A stretch of 51,667 nt of DNA from JBNKEI01 sp050288705 (GTDB taxonomy: Bacteria > Myxococcota > Myxococcia > Myxococcales > UBA5297), in the NCBI GenBank assembly GCA_050288705.1, contig JBNKEI010000175.1, positions 1 through 51,667 of the forward strand. The letters are read 5' to 3'. Made by a program: the position numbers and the translations under genes. The stretch's first letter is position 1; each line of letters starts with the position of its first letter. The notes under the pieces were generated by a model, which worked only from the letters and a program-made list of their open reading frames with translations, was not told where the DNA came from and did no database searches. Positions 1 to 9,172 of this stretch are shown piece by piece.

Positions 1-1
1 T

Positions 2-511
2 GTACGGGAGCATTATCAAATTTTGGTGGACACCTTACTCGGTTATTTTGTGCCAGCTTTTACTAAACGTGAAAAGCGACGAGTTATTCATGCCCCCAAA
101 TTTTACTTTAAGGATGTAGGATGCGTTAACTTTTTGGCTAAACGCCGGCACTTGGAACCAGGCCAGGAAATTTTTGGCAAGGCTTTTGAGAACTGGATTT
201 GCCACGAGCTGCATGCCCATTCTGAGTATTCTGAGCTGCACTACGACATCCGTTATTGGCGATTAGCGAGCGGCATTGAAGTGGATTTCGTACTAGGAGA
301 CCTAGACGCAGCTGTGGAAGTGAAAGCTACGTCACGTGTTCGCACTGAGCACCTCAAGGGATTGGAGCAAATAGCCGTTGATCATCCTGGCGTAGGAATT
401 CGCATTGTGGTGTGCCTAGAGGAACGCCCTAGAAAACTGAGCAATGGTATTCTCGTCTTGCCGCTTATGGAGTTTCTACATCGATTGTGGTCGGGAAAGA
501 TTTTGGTTTAG
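2..511 (+). CDS. DUF4143-type AAA ATPase, C-terminal part (cut by window start)
   Basis: The reading frame is already open at base 2, so the gene begins outside the window. What remains is about 169 residues matching the C-terminal DUF4143 domain found after an AAA_14-type ATPase domain. It contains a stretch on a protein being present in the cell (KFYFKDVGCVNFLAKR), a conserved FGKAFENWICHEL helix, and a VDFVLGDLDAAVEVKAT segment resembling the PD-(D/E)xK-like fold of this family. The DUF4143 ATPases are common, often mobile or toxin-like genes of unknown exact role. An internal TTG at 23 could be mistaken for a start, but the homology extends upstream of it (EHYQILVDTLLGYFVPAF). No partner gene is visible. 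The family call is confident and the function is unknown. Confidence 0.75.
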   Translation, partial: VREHYQILVDTLLGYFVPAFTKREKRRVIHAPKFYFKDVGCVNFLAKRRHLEPGQEIFGKAFENWICHELHAHSEYSELHYDIRYWRLASGIEVDFVLGDLDAAVEVKATSRVRTEHLKGLEQIAVDHPGVGIRIVVCLEERPRKLSNGILVLPLMEFLHRLWSGKILV

Positions 512-908
512 TCCGATGGGGCCCGACAATTTTTTGAAAGAGTAATCCATACCGAATCACGATAACTCCTTGAAATAGGAGGCTTATGCTTTCTGTATGC
601 CTTGATCCTTTTTCCTCTAAATCAGTTTTGCGAGTTTTATTTTAGTACAGCCAAATTGAGACAGATTGTTTCGCAATGGAACAAAGGCAATAGAAACCGA
701 TTAAGGGTATCGAACTTATAGAATTTGCTGAATTTCTCAATTTTTCTCCCCCCAGGGGACCCACGTTTAGGGTCCGATAAGAAGTATTGTGTAAAGTTGG
801 TAAGACTGGAAGTCAAAATTTGTCCAAATTTCGGCGTGCCTTAAATATGTACTGGCATGGAATCTCTTTCTTTGAACGATCTGAGGACTGGAGAGTACCG
901 AGTTCTTT
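512..908. other. intergenic, no gene seen
   Basis: About 400 AT-rich bases between the DUF4143 gene and a minus-strand hypothetical gene. I see no convincing coding frame, RNA gene or clear terminator. A short minus-strand open frame near 767-958 has no recognisable content and overlaps the end of the next gene. Confidence 0.5.
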
Positions 909-1253
909 TTAGGTAAAATCCTCGCCCAATGAATCCTCGTGGTCCTGCACCCAAGCATCTATCATGGATTCGAAACGCTCCATTTGCTGTTCATTGAGCC
1001 CAGGTGGCTCATAATGCATCTCAAGCCAGCCAACAACGTGTGATTCAATTTGTCGCACAGGTAGACTGGATTGTGAATGAATTCGCTCAGCAGTCTGAGT
1101 AATCGAAAGACGTTTTCCATCATTCCAAATAATGACTCTTTCGGACGGGTCTACAGAGCAGTTTTCAAGGGAGTCCATCACTTGAAAAAGAGCCTGTTCG
1201 GAAAGCTGCCCTTGGTCACTAACAAGCCATTCAAGGAAGTCATTATCTGGCAT
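909..1253 (-). CDS. small acidic hypothetical protein
   Basis: A 114-residue protein that I do not recognise. It is acidic, Trp- and Gln-rich, starts MPDNDFLEWLVSDQ and ends in acidic residues (HEDSLGEDF). The middle carries an IIWNDGKRLSITQTAERI segment that looks helix-turn-helix-like at best. Upstream in-frame starts exist (GTG at 1268, ATG at 1259), but the GGAGG Shine-Dalgarno sits only 2 nt before the 1259 ATG and 8 nt before the ATG at 1253, so 1253 is preferred. It is divergent from the transposase at 1379, with a short inverted repeat between them. It could be an accessory or plasmid-type gene. I am fairly sure it is a real gene but have no function. Confidence 0.5.
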   Translation of the reverse strand: MPDNDFLEWLVSDQGQLSEQALFQVMDSLENCSVDPSERVIIWNDGKRLSITQTAERIHSQSSLPVRQIESHVVGWLEMHYEPPGLNEQQMERFESMIDAWVQDHEDSLGEDFT

Positions 1254-1310
1254 AGACATATCCTCCACATTTTTTATTTGGGTCGAACCAAAAACATTCT
1301 ATTACAGTCA

Positions 1311-1334
1311 TCATCGACAACTATTCGTCGATGA
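1311..1334. repeat. 8-bp inverted repeat in divergent intergenic region
   Basis: TCATCGAC (1311-1318) and GTCGATGA (1327-1334) form a perfect 8-bp inverted repeat with an 8-nt spacer. It lies between the minus-strand gene starting at 1253 and the transposase starting at 1379. It could be an operator for either gene or part of the left end of the insertion sequence. No matching copy was found on the far side of the transposase. Confidence 0.4.
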
Positions 1335-1378
1335 CTATGAAGTCAATAATGGCTATTACCACGGGATAAAGCAAGAAA

Positions 1379-2782
1379 ATGTATCTTTGGATTGAGTGGT
1401 GGAAAGTATTGTGGGAACTTCGTCCTGCCTGTTCTCGGCTTAGAAGTTTTCTGTGGTTTGCCACCTGCGTTGCGGGGATGACCATTCGAACAGACATGCT
1501 CGGAGTGACGAGTATTGTTAGAGCGCTCGGCCTAAAAGAGAAATGCTACGACTATTTGTTGGATTCATTCCATAGTAAAGCCATTAAACTAGAAGAAATG
1601 ACAAAACTTTGGTGCAAAATCGTTTTGCGCCTCTTCCCTGGTGTCTTGCGTGTAAATGGAAGGATTGTGTTATTGGGCGACGGCCTAAAGATTCCGAAAG
1701 AAGGAAAAAAGATGCCTGCCGTAAAGTGCCTTCACCAAGAATCCGAATCGAACACTAAACCAACTTTCATAATGGGGCATTCTTTCCAATCAGTTTCTCT
1801 TCTGGTTTCTGCCTGCAAGAGTGTATTCGCTGTACCACTTGCCAGCAGAATACACGAGGGAGTTGTATTTTCAAATCGTGACCAAAGGACCCTGCTGGAC
1901 AAAATGGTCGGATTACTTTCTTCTTTGGCAATTTCCCAGCCATTCTATTTTGTTGCCGACGCATATTATGCAAGCAGAAAAATAATTTGCGGACTGCTTT
2001 CGCAAGGAAATCACTTGATTGCACGGATAAAAATTAATTCCGTGGCGTATTATCCATCTCCAGTTTCCCAAAATCCTAATAAAAGAGGTCGTCCCAAAAA
2101 ATATGGAGAAAAGGCTTATCTTCGTTCGTTGCTGTCCGAAAAATATTTTTTGCAAACAACAAATAGTCCTGTTTATGGAGAACAGAGCATCACAATCCAA
2201 TACCGCTCCATCGATCTTTTATGGAGACCCGTTGGTATACTCGTCAGATTTGTTCTCGTCATTCATCCGGCAAGGGGAATGTGTATCTTTATGTCTACCG
2301 ACCTTTCCCTTGACCCCATAGAGATTATTCGCCTTTATGGGCTTCGATACAAAATCGAAGTTGGATTTAAGCAGGCTGTGCGAACCATTGGCTCCTATGC
2401 TTATCACTTCTGGATGAAAGACATGAAACCTTTAAAGCGCTACCAAGGGAAGCAATATCTTCATCGCAAAACAGAATCCTACCGCAACCAGGTCATCAGA
2501 AAGATTAATGCGTACCATTTGTTTGTCCATGCAGGTATCGTCGCTCAGGGTCTGCTTCAATACCTCTCCATTGCATTCCCTGAACTCGTTTGGAATTCAT
2601 TTGGCTCTTGGGTTCGAACCATCAGACCCGGGATTCCTCCTTCGGAAATGGTCACCGCAATGGCCTTGAGAAATACCTTCCCGGATTTTCTTTTGAGTGA
2701 CTCCAAGCAGTCTACCTTTGCGAAATTCATTACCGAAACAATAGATTTAAGCCGCTCCGAGGGATTGCGACTCGTCGCTTGA
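1379..2782 (+). CDS. DDE transposase, IS4-like fold
   Basis: A 467-residue transposase of the RNase H-fold DDE type. The first catalytic Asp is in LLGDGLKIPKEGKKMP, the second in FYFVADAYYASRK, and the Glu in a YGLRYKIEVGFKQ motif that resembles the Y-x2-R-x3-E signature of IS4-type enzymes, although the spacing to the following Lys is shorter. A GRPKKYGEK stretch between the second Asp and the Glu is typical of the insertion domain. The frame is intact, so the element may still be active. The ATG at 1379 has only a weak ribosome site, and an ATG at 1481 is an alternative. I could not identify terminal inverted repeats or target duplications by eye, so element limits are not given. It lies beside the Ulp1-like gene, consistent with that gene being mobile cargo. 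Confidence 0.8.
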   Translation: MYLWIEWWKVLWELRPACSRLRSFLWFATCVAGMTIRTDMLGVTSIVRALGLKEKCYDYLLDSFHSKAIKLEEMTKLWCKIVLRLFPGVLRVNGRIVLLGDGLKIPKEGKKMPAVKCLHQESESNTKPTFIMGHSFQSVSLLVSACKSVFAVPLASRIHEGVVFSNRDQRTLLDKMVGLLSSLAISQPFYFVADAYYASRKIICGLLSQGNHLIARIKINSVAYYPSPVSQNPNKRGRPKKYGEKAYLRSLLSEKYFLQTTNSPVYGEQSITIQYRSIDLLWRPVGILVRFVLVIHPARGMCIFMSTDLSLDPIEIIRLYGLRYKIEVGFKQAVRTIGSYAYHFWMKDMKPLKRYQGKQYLHRKTESYRNQVIRKINAYHLFVHAGIVAQGLLQYLSIAFPELVWNSFGSWVRTIRPGIPPSEMVTAMALRNTFPDFLLSDSKQSTFAKFITETIDLSRSEGLRLVA

Positions 2783-2952
2783 CGCAGTTCGCATTAGAAC
2801 TTGGCACTCTTCAGTGAATAACTTTCTGAATGAAGCTCGATTGCAAAAAATGTAAATTTACTAATAAACGCAACTATTTATCGATATAGGGGATAATGTG
2901 TCCTGTAACCGCAATGACTAGTGAAACATAACACAGACTGAGGTATAAAAAA

Positions 2953-5900
2953 ATGTATATACGCTTGCCTTCATTATACAAAAAAGGTTCTCGAATTAGG
3001 ATGAAGAACGATGTACATGCGGACCTAAAAAAGCAAAGTCGGATTAACAAGAGCAAAGAGAGGAAGGCGCAGGCCGGCGTCGACACCCAGCCAGCGAGCG
3101 ATCAAGTTTGTTCTTTTGAAGACTGGCGGCCTACCGTAAGAAATCCCGGTAATATTCCCACTAAGACAGCTAGTAGCAATGAACTTCCCAGTGTGGCCCA
3201 GGCAATCGACTCCGAGCGAAGGGAAGCCTGGGAATCGCTGGTGACCGGAAACATGTTTGAGAAGCTCGCCATCGATCTGAAAGTGGAGAACCTTAGCCAG
3301 CAGTACAAAGATTGTGCATTTATCGACGTTGAAAGCACGGAGTGGTTGATAAAATCCCAAAAAATCGATTCCGCAGAATGGAAAGACAGCATTGTCGACA
3401 AGTGTGCCGGGAAAAAAGCTGCTTTTTTTATTGTTAATCACAACAATGTTCACTGGAGTATTGCTGTTACTGATTTTAATAAAAATACAATATCTTTTTA
3501 CGATACATTAGAGTCAAACTGCGTTGATACGAAAAAAGCGGCATTCATTAAAAATTTTTCTTTGTTGCACGCCGAGAGTTGTAGAGAAATAAAAGAAGCG
3601 CAGTGGGGAACCAAATCATTTTATGTTCCATCGACTTCCAGCGTTAGCAATGCCTGCGGACCAGATTGTTTGAAAATGATCGAAGATATTGCCAACAAAT
3701 ATCAGGCAAATCCTCGATATCAGGCTGCACAACTCGAACCAGTCAATTCTGATGCAATGCGAACAGAAGTAGCTGAGCTTTTTATAGCCAAGTATGGTAA
3801 GACTCCTAAAAAAGCTAACCAAGAATTGGATGCTACTTTAAATTTTCTACCCGAACCTCAAGATCAGCGAAACGACCCCAATAGATTTGCAATTCATTGT
3901 ATTCTTGCTTGGCTGAGAGAAAATGGGTCTCAATCAGTAAAAGATTGGGCTCGCATTAAAGTCAGAGACTTTTTGACTTGTTATGCGAATCTTCAAACTG
4001 ACCCGGATAAAAAAGTACTAGCTCGTCAAGTCAATGTTGCTCTAGTAAAAGAAGCCCAGAAAATGCTGACTGGGGAATACCGTCGAGCCTGGAATGGCAG
4101 TGATTTTCAAAAGCGAGCAGCCGAATATGTCGAGAAAATGAAATTTTTGTGTTTTGATAAGTCTTGGTCTTTCCAATTTTCTGTCAACAAAGTGCTGGAA
4201 AAGTATAGCGAAAACCAGGGGCCAATTTCGCAAAGAGCTCTCACAAGACTGAGCAAGCTGAAAGGTCTTGGTAACAATCCTACTTTGGGAGCTGCGTTAG
4301 ACAAAACCGAATCGGCATATGGTCGTACTGTTCATTCACTCAAAAGGGAGGATAGAGCGACCCTCTTATTTCTTATGGGGGCTGATCGCGAACAAATTAA
4401 AGATATTCTCAAGTTAAATAAAATAGGTTGGCACAATGTTGAAAAGCATATTGATTTACTGGAGAGAGAACAAGCGCATGTTGTAGAAAACAACATAGCT
4501 GTTGACCACGAGGTAAAGGCTTCGTGTTTTCCTTTGGGGCAGTTGGTCTCCAAATTAAAAAATGGAAAAACCATTACCAATCATTTGGCGCAAAACGCAT
4601 CTCTTAGCGAAGAGAATTATGCTGATTTAAAGGCTGTTTTGAGTGCAAAAGATCTAAAAAGGTTAGATAATAGACTTAAGGAACTGGCTGAAAACGGCGG
4701 TCAAGAACAGCTCGACATAATTAACAAAATGGATTGGCTTCAAAAGAAAATTGTGCTTTCCAAAATTGCTCGCGCCAGGGAACTCAGCGCTAAGGAGGAG
4801 ATAGAGTTAGTCTCTTTACTGCAAACTGAAATAAAAAAGGTAAAAGAAGTTGCTGATAAAAAGTTTTGTGACGAGCAGATCGAATTGCTGGAAAAAACAA
4901 AAAAAAACGTTACCGAGGGGAATATAAATGCGCTCAGAAAGGAGATTAATAACGCTCGAGAAGCTATGGAGGAAGCCTGGATGCGATTGTCATTTAAGCA
5001 ATCGAATGGAGCCTTGAACGATAACCGCGAGTTGTCTCCTGAGGAAAAATCTTTTGATTCTGCGCGTGATTATTTGATTGAGCTTTACCGGGCAGTTTTG
5101 CCAAATTCAAATGCTGCTGCTGGCGAGATAGAAAGCGCTAAGAGGTATATTGTAGATAAACTAACCAACGACATTGAGTTACTTAAACAAGGAAAAATTA
5201 CCGGCGATTATCTAACCCGAAAAGAGTGTAGTCAAAGCATGCTCAATATTACCTCAATTCCGGCTCCGTATGATTATCAAGATCCTCATTTTGTCTCTGT
5301 TATTCGGTATGCCATCGATCAAATGTACTGCTCAGGGTATCCGGCCTACTACTTGCTGAATTTGATGAGTCGCGATGCGGTGACCAGCGGGTTTTTGACC
5401 GCACGGATGTCTTCTACTCTAAACTTGCAAGAGGCTGTTATGATCGGATACTACATAACTGGTGGTCGCGGAGTTATTGATTTTGTAGCAAATATGCTTA
5501 GTGGAATCCGTTGGATTTACTCTGCCTCCAATTTTCAAAAATATACCAGTTGTTGTGAAGAGGTATTGACTACGGCGGAAATCCATAATCACGTTGCTGG
5601 CCTAAGACGCGAGGAGCAATACGTACGCTATTTGGAGCCACAATTAGACCAACCTAAGCTTATTGTCGATTACGATGCTTTATTGGTACGTTTGACTAAG
5701 TTGGATTACAAAAGAACACATGATATGATTACACATTTTGAGCAGAATGAATTAGATATGCTAGAAAGAGTTTATATTGCAAAAACGTTAACACGTGAAA
5801 ACTGGAAAAGAGCTAATAGAGATTATGTTAATGTCGCCTCTAGTTCCGCACCGGGCCTAATTGGGGCTGCTGCCTGCGGCTGGCCAGGCTTGGTTCTTTG

Positions 5901-6900
5901 GGCTGCGTCGAGCTTAGTCAGCGCAGTCGCTTCAGGAAAGAGAGCTATTCATCAAGATCTAAGTAATCAAGCGGAAAGGGAAGTTAATAAGGAATACCAT
6001 TGGCTCGTATCGAAAACCATTGATACTTTTAAAGATCAAAGCCTGGGGGAACAATTGAATCAAGAAGTGCAAAAGCTTATTGAGCACAAGGAACCATCTT
6101 CAGATCTCGTATGGAGTCGCCCGTGCGAATTTAGTGATTATTCAAAAGAGATCCAAAAGTGTAATAAGATTAACCAAGGTATTAATGCTGCTCTTAAGCG
6201 AGTTTACGAGGAAACTCGCAGCTGGGTCCATGCTGATAATGAAGTTTTTAGAAAAGACAACGAAATTGCCATAAAGGAGAGGTTAACCAACCTATTAAAG
6301 ATGGAGTATGAAAAGATTGCTGTAAGCTACGCTGAACGAAAAATACCAAATGCCGATTCAAGAAAGTCTAGTAGAGCCAAAAACTTTATATACGGAGCGC
6401 AGTTGGGCAACTGCTATTACTCGCAAATGCTTAAGTTCTGGAACTCTCTCGGTCCGGCGCGTCAGCGGGCACTGCAGTATGCAGTTGCAATGGATGGAAA
6501 GAGACGGAATGTTGAAGCTATTATAAGTGGTCCAAGTTGTTATGTTTTTCCCTACCGGGAGCACGGAAAAGAGTTTCAGTTCATTTCCAAGCAGCAGATT
6601 GTCGAGGATTATCGACGTTATGAGGCATTGAATCGACTAGCGGCTGCTTGTGGAGTGCCCGATCCTGACTACGAAAATAGAAGAAATATCATGAACTTTA
6701 CTGAAGTCGCTAACGATGGGTATTTGCAGTCCATTATTGGTGAAGCCGGTGAATACCCCGGAATATATAACCAAATGAGTTATCCTAAATCTACCAGTAA
6801 GGGGATGTATCCGCTAATGAGGGTGGGCGCTACTTACAATGATTCTCGTCTTGATGAGACCGTCCGTACCCCGGTTAGAAATTGGTTTGACAATTTCTAA
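2953..6900 (+). CDS. large protein with N-terminal Ulp1/C48-like cysteine protease domain
   Basis: A 1315-residue protein with a putative clan CE protease domain at about residues 95-245. His167 lies in NVHWSIAV, Asp184 in SFYDTLES and Cys235 in SNACGPDCL. The H-D spacing (17) and D-C spacing (51) closely match the yeast Ulp1 layout. The oxyanion Gln expected about six residues before Cys is Ser229, although Gln217 lies farther upstream. In bacteria such domains are mostly host-directed deubiquitinases, deSUMOylases or acetyltransferase-like effectors, and that role here is inferred. The first 60 residues are basic with no Sec signal. The remaining roughly 1070 residues show charged helical stretches and one hydrophobic segment (about 963-996) but no domain I recognise. 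A GAGG Shine-Dalgarno about 9 nt upstream supports the 2953 ATG, and ATG 3001 is the alternative. The gene is AT-richer than its downstream neighbours and follows a transposase, suggesting transfer. Confidence 0.8.
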   Translation: MYIRLPSLYKKGSRIRMKNDVHADLKKQSRINKSKERKAQAGVDTQPASDQVCSFEDWRPTVRNPGNIPTKTASSNELPSVAQAIDSERREAWESLVTGNMFEKLAIDLKVENLSQQYKDCAFIDVESTEWLIKSQKIDSAEWKDSIVDKCAGKKAAFFIVNHNNVHWSIAVTDFNKNTISFYDTLESNCVDTKKAAFIKNFSLLHAESCREIKEAQWGTKSFYVPSTSSVSNACGPDCLKMIEDIANKYQANPRYQAAQLEPVNSDAMRTEVAELFIAKYGKTPKKANQELDATLNFLPEPQDQRNDPNRFAIHCILAWLRENGSQSVKDWARIKVRDFLTCYANLQTDPDKKVLARQVNVALVKEAQKMLTGEYRRAWNGSDFQKRAAEYVEKMKFLCFDKSWSFQFSVNKVLEKYSENQGPISQRALTRLSKLKGLGNNPTLGAALDKTESAYGRTVHSLKREDRATLLFLMGADREQIKDILKLNKIGWHNVEKHIDLLEREQAHVVENNIAVDHEVKASCFPLGQLVSKLKNGKTITNHLAQNASLSEENYADLKAVLSAKDLKRLDNRLKELAENGGQEQLDIINKMDWLQKKIVLSKIARARELSAKEEIELVSLLQTEIKKVKEVADKKFCDEQIELLEKTKKNVTEGNINALRKEINNAREAMEEAWMRLSFKQSNGALNDNRELSPEEKSFDSARDYLIELYRAVLPNSNAAAGEIESAKRYIVDKLTNDIELLKQGKITGDYLTRKECSQSMLNITSIPAPYDYQDPHFVSVIRYAIDQMYCSGYPAYYLLNLMSRDAVTSGFLTARMSSTLNLQEAVMIGYYITGGRGVIDFVANMLSGIRWIYSASNFQKYTSCCEEVLTTAEIHNHVAGLRREEQYVRYLEPQLDQPKLIVDYDALLVRLTKLDYKRTHDMITHFEQNELDMLERVYIAKTLTRENWKRANRDYVNVASSSAPGLIGAAACGWPGLVLWAASSLVSAVASGKRAIHQDLSNQAEREVNKEYHWLVSKTIDTFKDQSLGEQLNQEVQKLIEHKEPSSDLVWSRPCEFSDYSKEIQKCNKINQGINAALKRVYEETRSWVHADNEVFRKDNEIAIKERLTNLLKMEYEKIAVSYAERKIPNADSRKSSRAKNFIYGAQLGNCYYSQMLKFWNSLGPARQRALQYAVAMDGKRRNVEAIISGPSCYVFPYREHGKEFQFISKQQIVEDYRRYEALNRLAAACGVPDPDYENRRNIMNFTEVANDGYLQSIIGEAGEYPGIYNQMSYPKSTSKGMYPLMRVGATYNDSRLDETVRTPVRNWFDNF

Positions 6901-6923
6901 ATCATTTCCCTTCACCCCAAACA

Positions 6924-6944
6924 GTTTAGCGAAAGAGCTTAAAC
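6924..6944. terminator. possible bidirectional hairpin between convergent genes
   Basis: GTTTAGC and GCTTAAAC pair around a GAAAGA loop with one bulged base. The hairpin lies between the Ulp1-like gene (stop at 6900) and the end of pncB (6939), overlapping the last pncB codons. No strong T-tract follows on either strand, so this is only a candidate. Confidence 0.3.
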
Positions 6945-8357
6945 GGCATCTACAGACTGCTTATGCTGCGCAATCAAACGATCTCTTAGCGTTTTTAGTC
7001 TTCTGCTAATTCCCACTTTATAGATATGGGCGTTTTCAAACCGCTTATATTCCGCAGGAAGCATTGCCAGCCGCTCTTGGGTGTACTGTGCTGTTTGCGA
7101 TAGGGAAGGCTGACTGTACACCACCTTGCCTTTGGCCATTACCCGATGCAGCAATGGCTCGGTTTTATGTGGTTCGATGGTGAAGGATTGATGGGGAAAT
7201 AGCGGGTGGTACATTTTTGCAGGGCTGTTTTCGTCATCCAGACCAACCACATCTGCTCCCAGAAAGAGACCATCGTGGTCTAGGGCGCGCCATACCTGTT
7301 TTCTATCGGGTAGGGTAATCTTCGAAACGTTTTCCGAAAGCTTGATTGCGGAATGATTACCGATTTTTGCTAACTTGTACACGCCGTCGAGTGCCGCGTC
7401 AGGCTGTCCGGTAACCAGGCTAGTCCCCACTCCGAACACATCGATGGGCGCTTTTTGGTCCATCAGGCTGCGTATAACATATTCATCAAGCTGGTTAGAC
7501 GCTGCTATTTTGACATAGTGCAATCCTGCTTCATCAAGCATGGCGCGGCTTTTTCGGGCCAGATAGGCCAAGTCTCCGCTGTCCAGGCGGATTCCTTTTA
7601 ATCGGCGGCCGGTTTTTTCCATGGCTTTCGCGACGGTAATCGCATTGGGCACGCCGCTTTGTAAGGTGTTGTAAGTGTCTACCAGCAGAACGCAGTCATC
7701 GGGGCGGGCGGTGGCAAAGCTGCGGAACGCCTCAATTTCACTTTCGTGACTTTGCACGTAGGAGTGCGCCATGGTACCGGAAGTCTGTAGATGGTAATCT
7801 CTTGCTGCCCGCGCATTGCTGGTCGCATCGAAACCGCCGATGATCGCGGCACGGCTGGCGTAATAGCCCCCCGTTCCATGGGCGCGGCGCAACCCAAAAT
7901 CGATGAGGATAGCATTCTTGGCAACCAGACGCATGCGGCTGGCTTTAGTCGCAATCAGTGATTGAAAATTAATAATGTTGAGCAGCAACGTTTCAACAAA
8001 TTGGGCTTCTATCAGTTTTCCCTCTAACCTCAGAATGGGACGGGTAGGAAATACCAAATCACCTTCTGGAGGCGAGTAAATTGTGCCTGTAAATCTAAAT
8101 TTTGCCAGATAAGTCAAATAGTCAGGGTGAAAAGACTGTGCTTTTAGAAAGGCCAGGTCATCTTTATCGAATCGAAAAATTGATAATGCTGTTAATAGAT
8201 CGGGCAAGCCTGCGAAAATGGTATACCCGCCTGCGAATGGATTTTTACGGAAAAAGTAATCGAATACCGCGGATTCATTTTTTCGACCGGCTAGAAAATA
8301 GGCTTGCCCCATGGCAAGCTCGTACTGGTCGATATAAGTTGCCGTAAAATTAAACAT
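6939..8357 (-). CDS. pncB: nicotinate phosphoribosyltransferase
   Basis: This 472-residue enzyme makes nicotinate mononucleotide from nicotinate and PRPP with ATP, the entry step of the Preiss-Handler NAD salvage route. It is cytoplasmic. The family features are clear: an N-terminal YIDQYELAMGQAY substrate segment, IDFGLRRAHG near residues 152-161, the GTMAHSY motif with His198 as the expected phosphorylated histidine, KGIRLDSGDL, and FGVGTSLVTG toward the C-terminus. The length suits the longer PncB type. It follows pncA by about 35 nt on the same strand, so the two enzymes convert nicotinamide to NaMN in two consecutive steps. Nothing looks broken. Confidence 0.93.
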   Translation of the reverse strand: MFNFTATYIDQYELAMGQAYFLAGRKNESAVFDYFFRKNPFAGGYTIFAGLPDLLTALSIFRFDKDDLAFLKAQSFHPDYLTYLAKFRFTGTIYSPPEGDLVFPTRPILRLEGKLIEAQFVETLLLNIINFQSLIATKASRMRLVAKNAILIDFGLRRAHGTGGYYASRAAIIGGFDATSNARAARDYHLQTSGTMAHSYVQSHESEIEAFRSFATARPDDCVLLVDTYNTLQSGVPNAITVAKAMEKTGRRLKGIRLDSGDLAYLARKSRAMLDEAGLHYVKIAASNQLDEYVIRSLMDQKAPIDVFGVGTSLVTGQPDAALDGVYKLAKIGNHSAIKLSENVSKITLPDRKQVWRALDHDGLFLGADVVGLDDENSPAKMYHPLFPHQSFTIEPHKTEPLLHRVMAKGKVVYSQPSLSQTAQYTQERLAMLPAEYKRFENAHIYKVGISRRLKTLRDRLIAQHKQSVDAV

Positions 8358-8392
8358 TAAATATTCGCTAGCCTATTTGTTTTCAGTATTTA

Positions 8393-9079
8393 TCATGTTC
8401 TTTGATTTCGAATGCTTGCAAAGTTTATAAACTTAACGCCTTTTTGGTGCATATCGTTAATTGCGTTTTTCATACTATTGGGTGGCGACCCAACAGGCTT
8501 TGTCAAATCGCTGAGATAAAAAACCTCATATCCTTTGGCGGCCCCATCGGCTGCGGTAAAATAAACACAATAATCAGCGGCCAGACCGCAGACAAAAACT
8601 CTTTTCACGTTTCGAGTGCGAAGATAACCATCCAAACCGGTTTCGGTTACATGATCGTTTTCCAGAAATCCTGAATAGCTGTCTATTTGCCTATGAAATC
8701 CCTTCCGGATGATTACTTCCGCGAATTGGGTATCCAGGCCAGGGTGAAAATCGGCGCCATTGGTCTTTTGTACCGCATGGTCTGGCCATAATATTGGGCC
8801 AATTACTGATGCTTCTATTAAATCAAAAGGTTGCTTTCCTGGATACTGGCTTGCAAAGCTTTTGTGAACGGGCGGATGCCAGTCCTGGGTGAATACGATC
8901 GGAGAATCGATTTTTTTAAACAAAGCCATCAATTCGTTAACTTGAGCTAAAAAAGCATCTCCATTTTCAACCGCGAGCGCTCCCCGGGGCATGAAATCGT
9001 TTTGCATGTCCACCACGATAAGGGCATCATTCTTTTGTATTTGAACTGAATCTAAATGTGCAACCTTTTTTAGGTCCAT
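8393..9079 (-). CDS. pncA: nicotinamidase (isochorismatase-fold)
   Basis: This protein hydrolyses nicotinamide to nicotinate and ammonia, feeding PncB encoded just downstream. The catalytic triad is visible as Asp24 (IVVDMQNDF), Lys126 (IIRKGFHRQ) and Cys171 (GLAADYCVYF). The metal ligands of the family are visible as Asp66 and His68 (TQDWHPP) with His101 in WPDHAVQ. The frame stays open upstream to 9172, but the ATG at 9079 has a GAGG ribosome site 7 nt before it and gives the usual family N-terminus, so the 228-residue form is preferred. Operon partners are pncB downstream and, upstream, the DHH-family phosphoesterase. Confidence 0.92.
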   Translation of the reverse strand: MDLKKVAHLDSVQIQKNDALIVVDMQNDFMPRGALAVENGDAFLAQVNELMALFKKIDSPIVFTQDWHPPVHKSFASQYPGKQPFDLIEASVIGPILWPDHAVQKTNGADFHPGLDTQFAEVIIRKGFHRQIDSYSGFLENDHVTETGLDGYLRTRNVKRVFVCGLAADYCVYFTAADGAAKGYEVFYLSDLTKPVGSPPNSMKNAINDMHQKGVKFINFASIRNQRT

Positions 9080-9172
9080 AAATTTACCTCTAGCGCACGA
9101 GCTAAGCGCATCGATGTGCATGTTAGCAAGAAAAAATATTGGGGAGGAGTGGGGGCGGTTTCCTAAAAGCAA

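Noticed and set aside
8393..9172. Longer start for pncA at 9172
   Set aside because: The added 31 residues have no counterpart in the family and the ATG at 9079 has a well-placed GAGG ribosome site.
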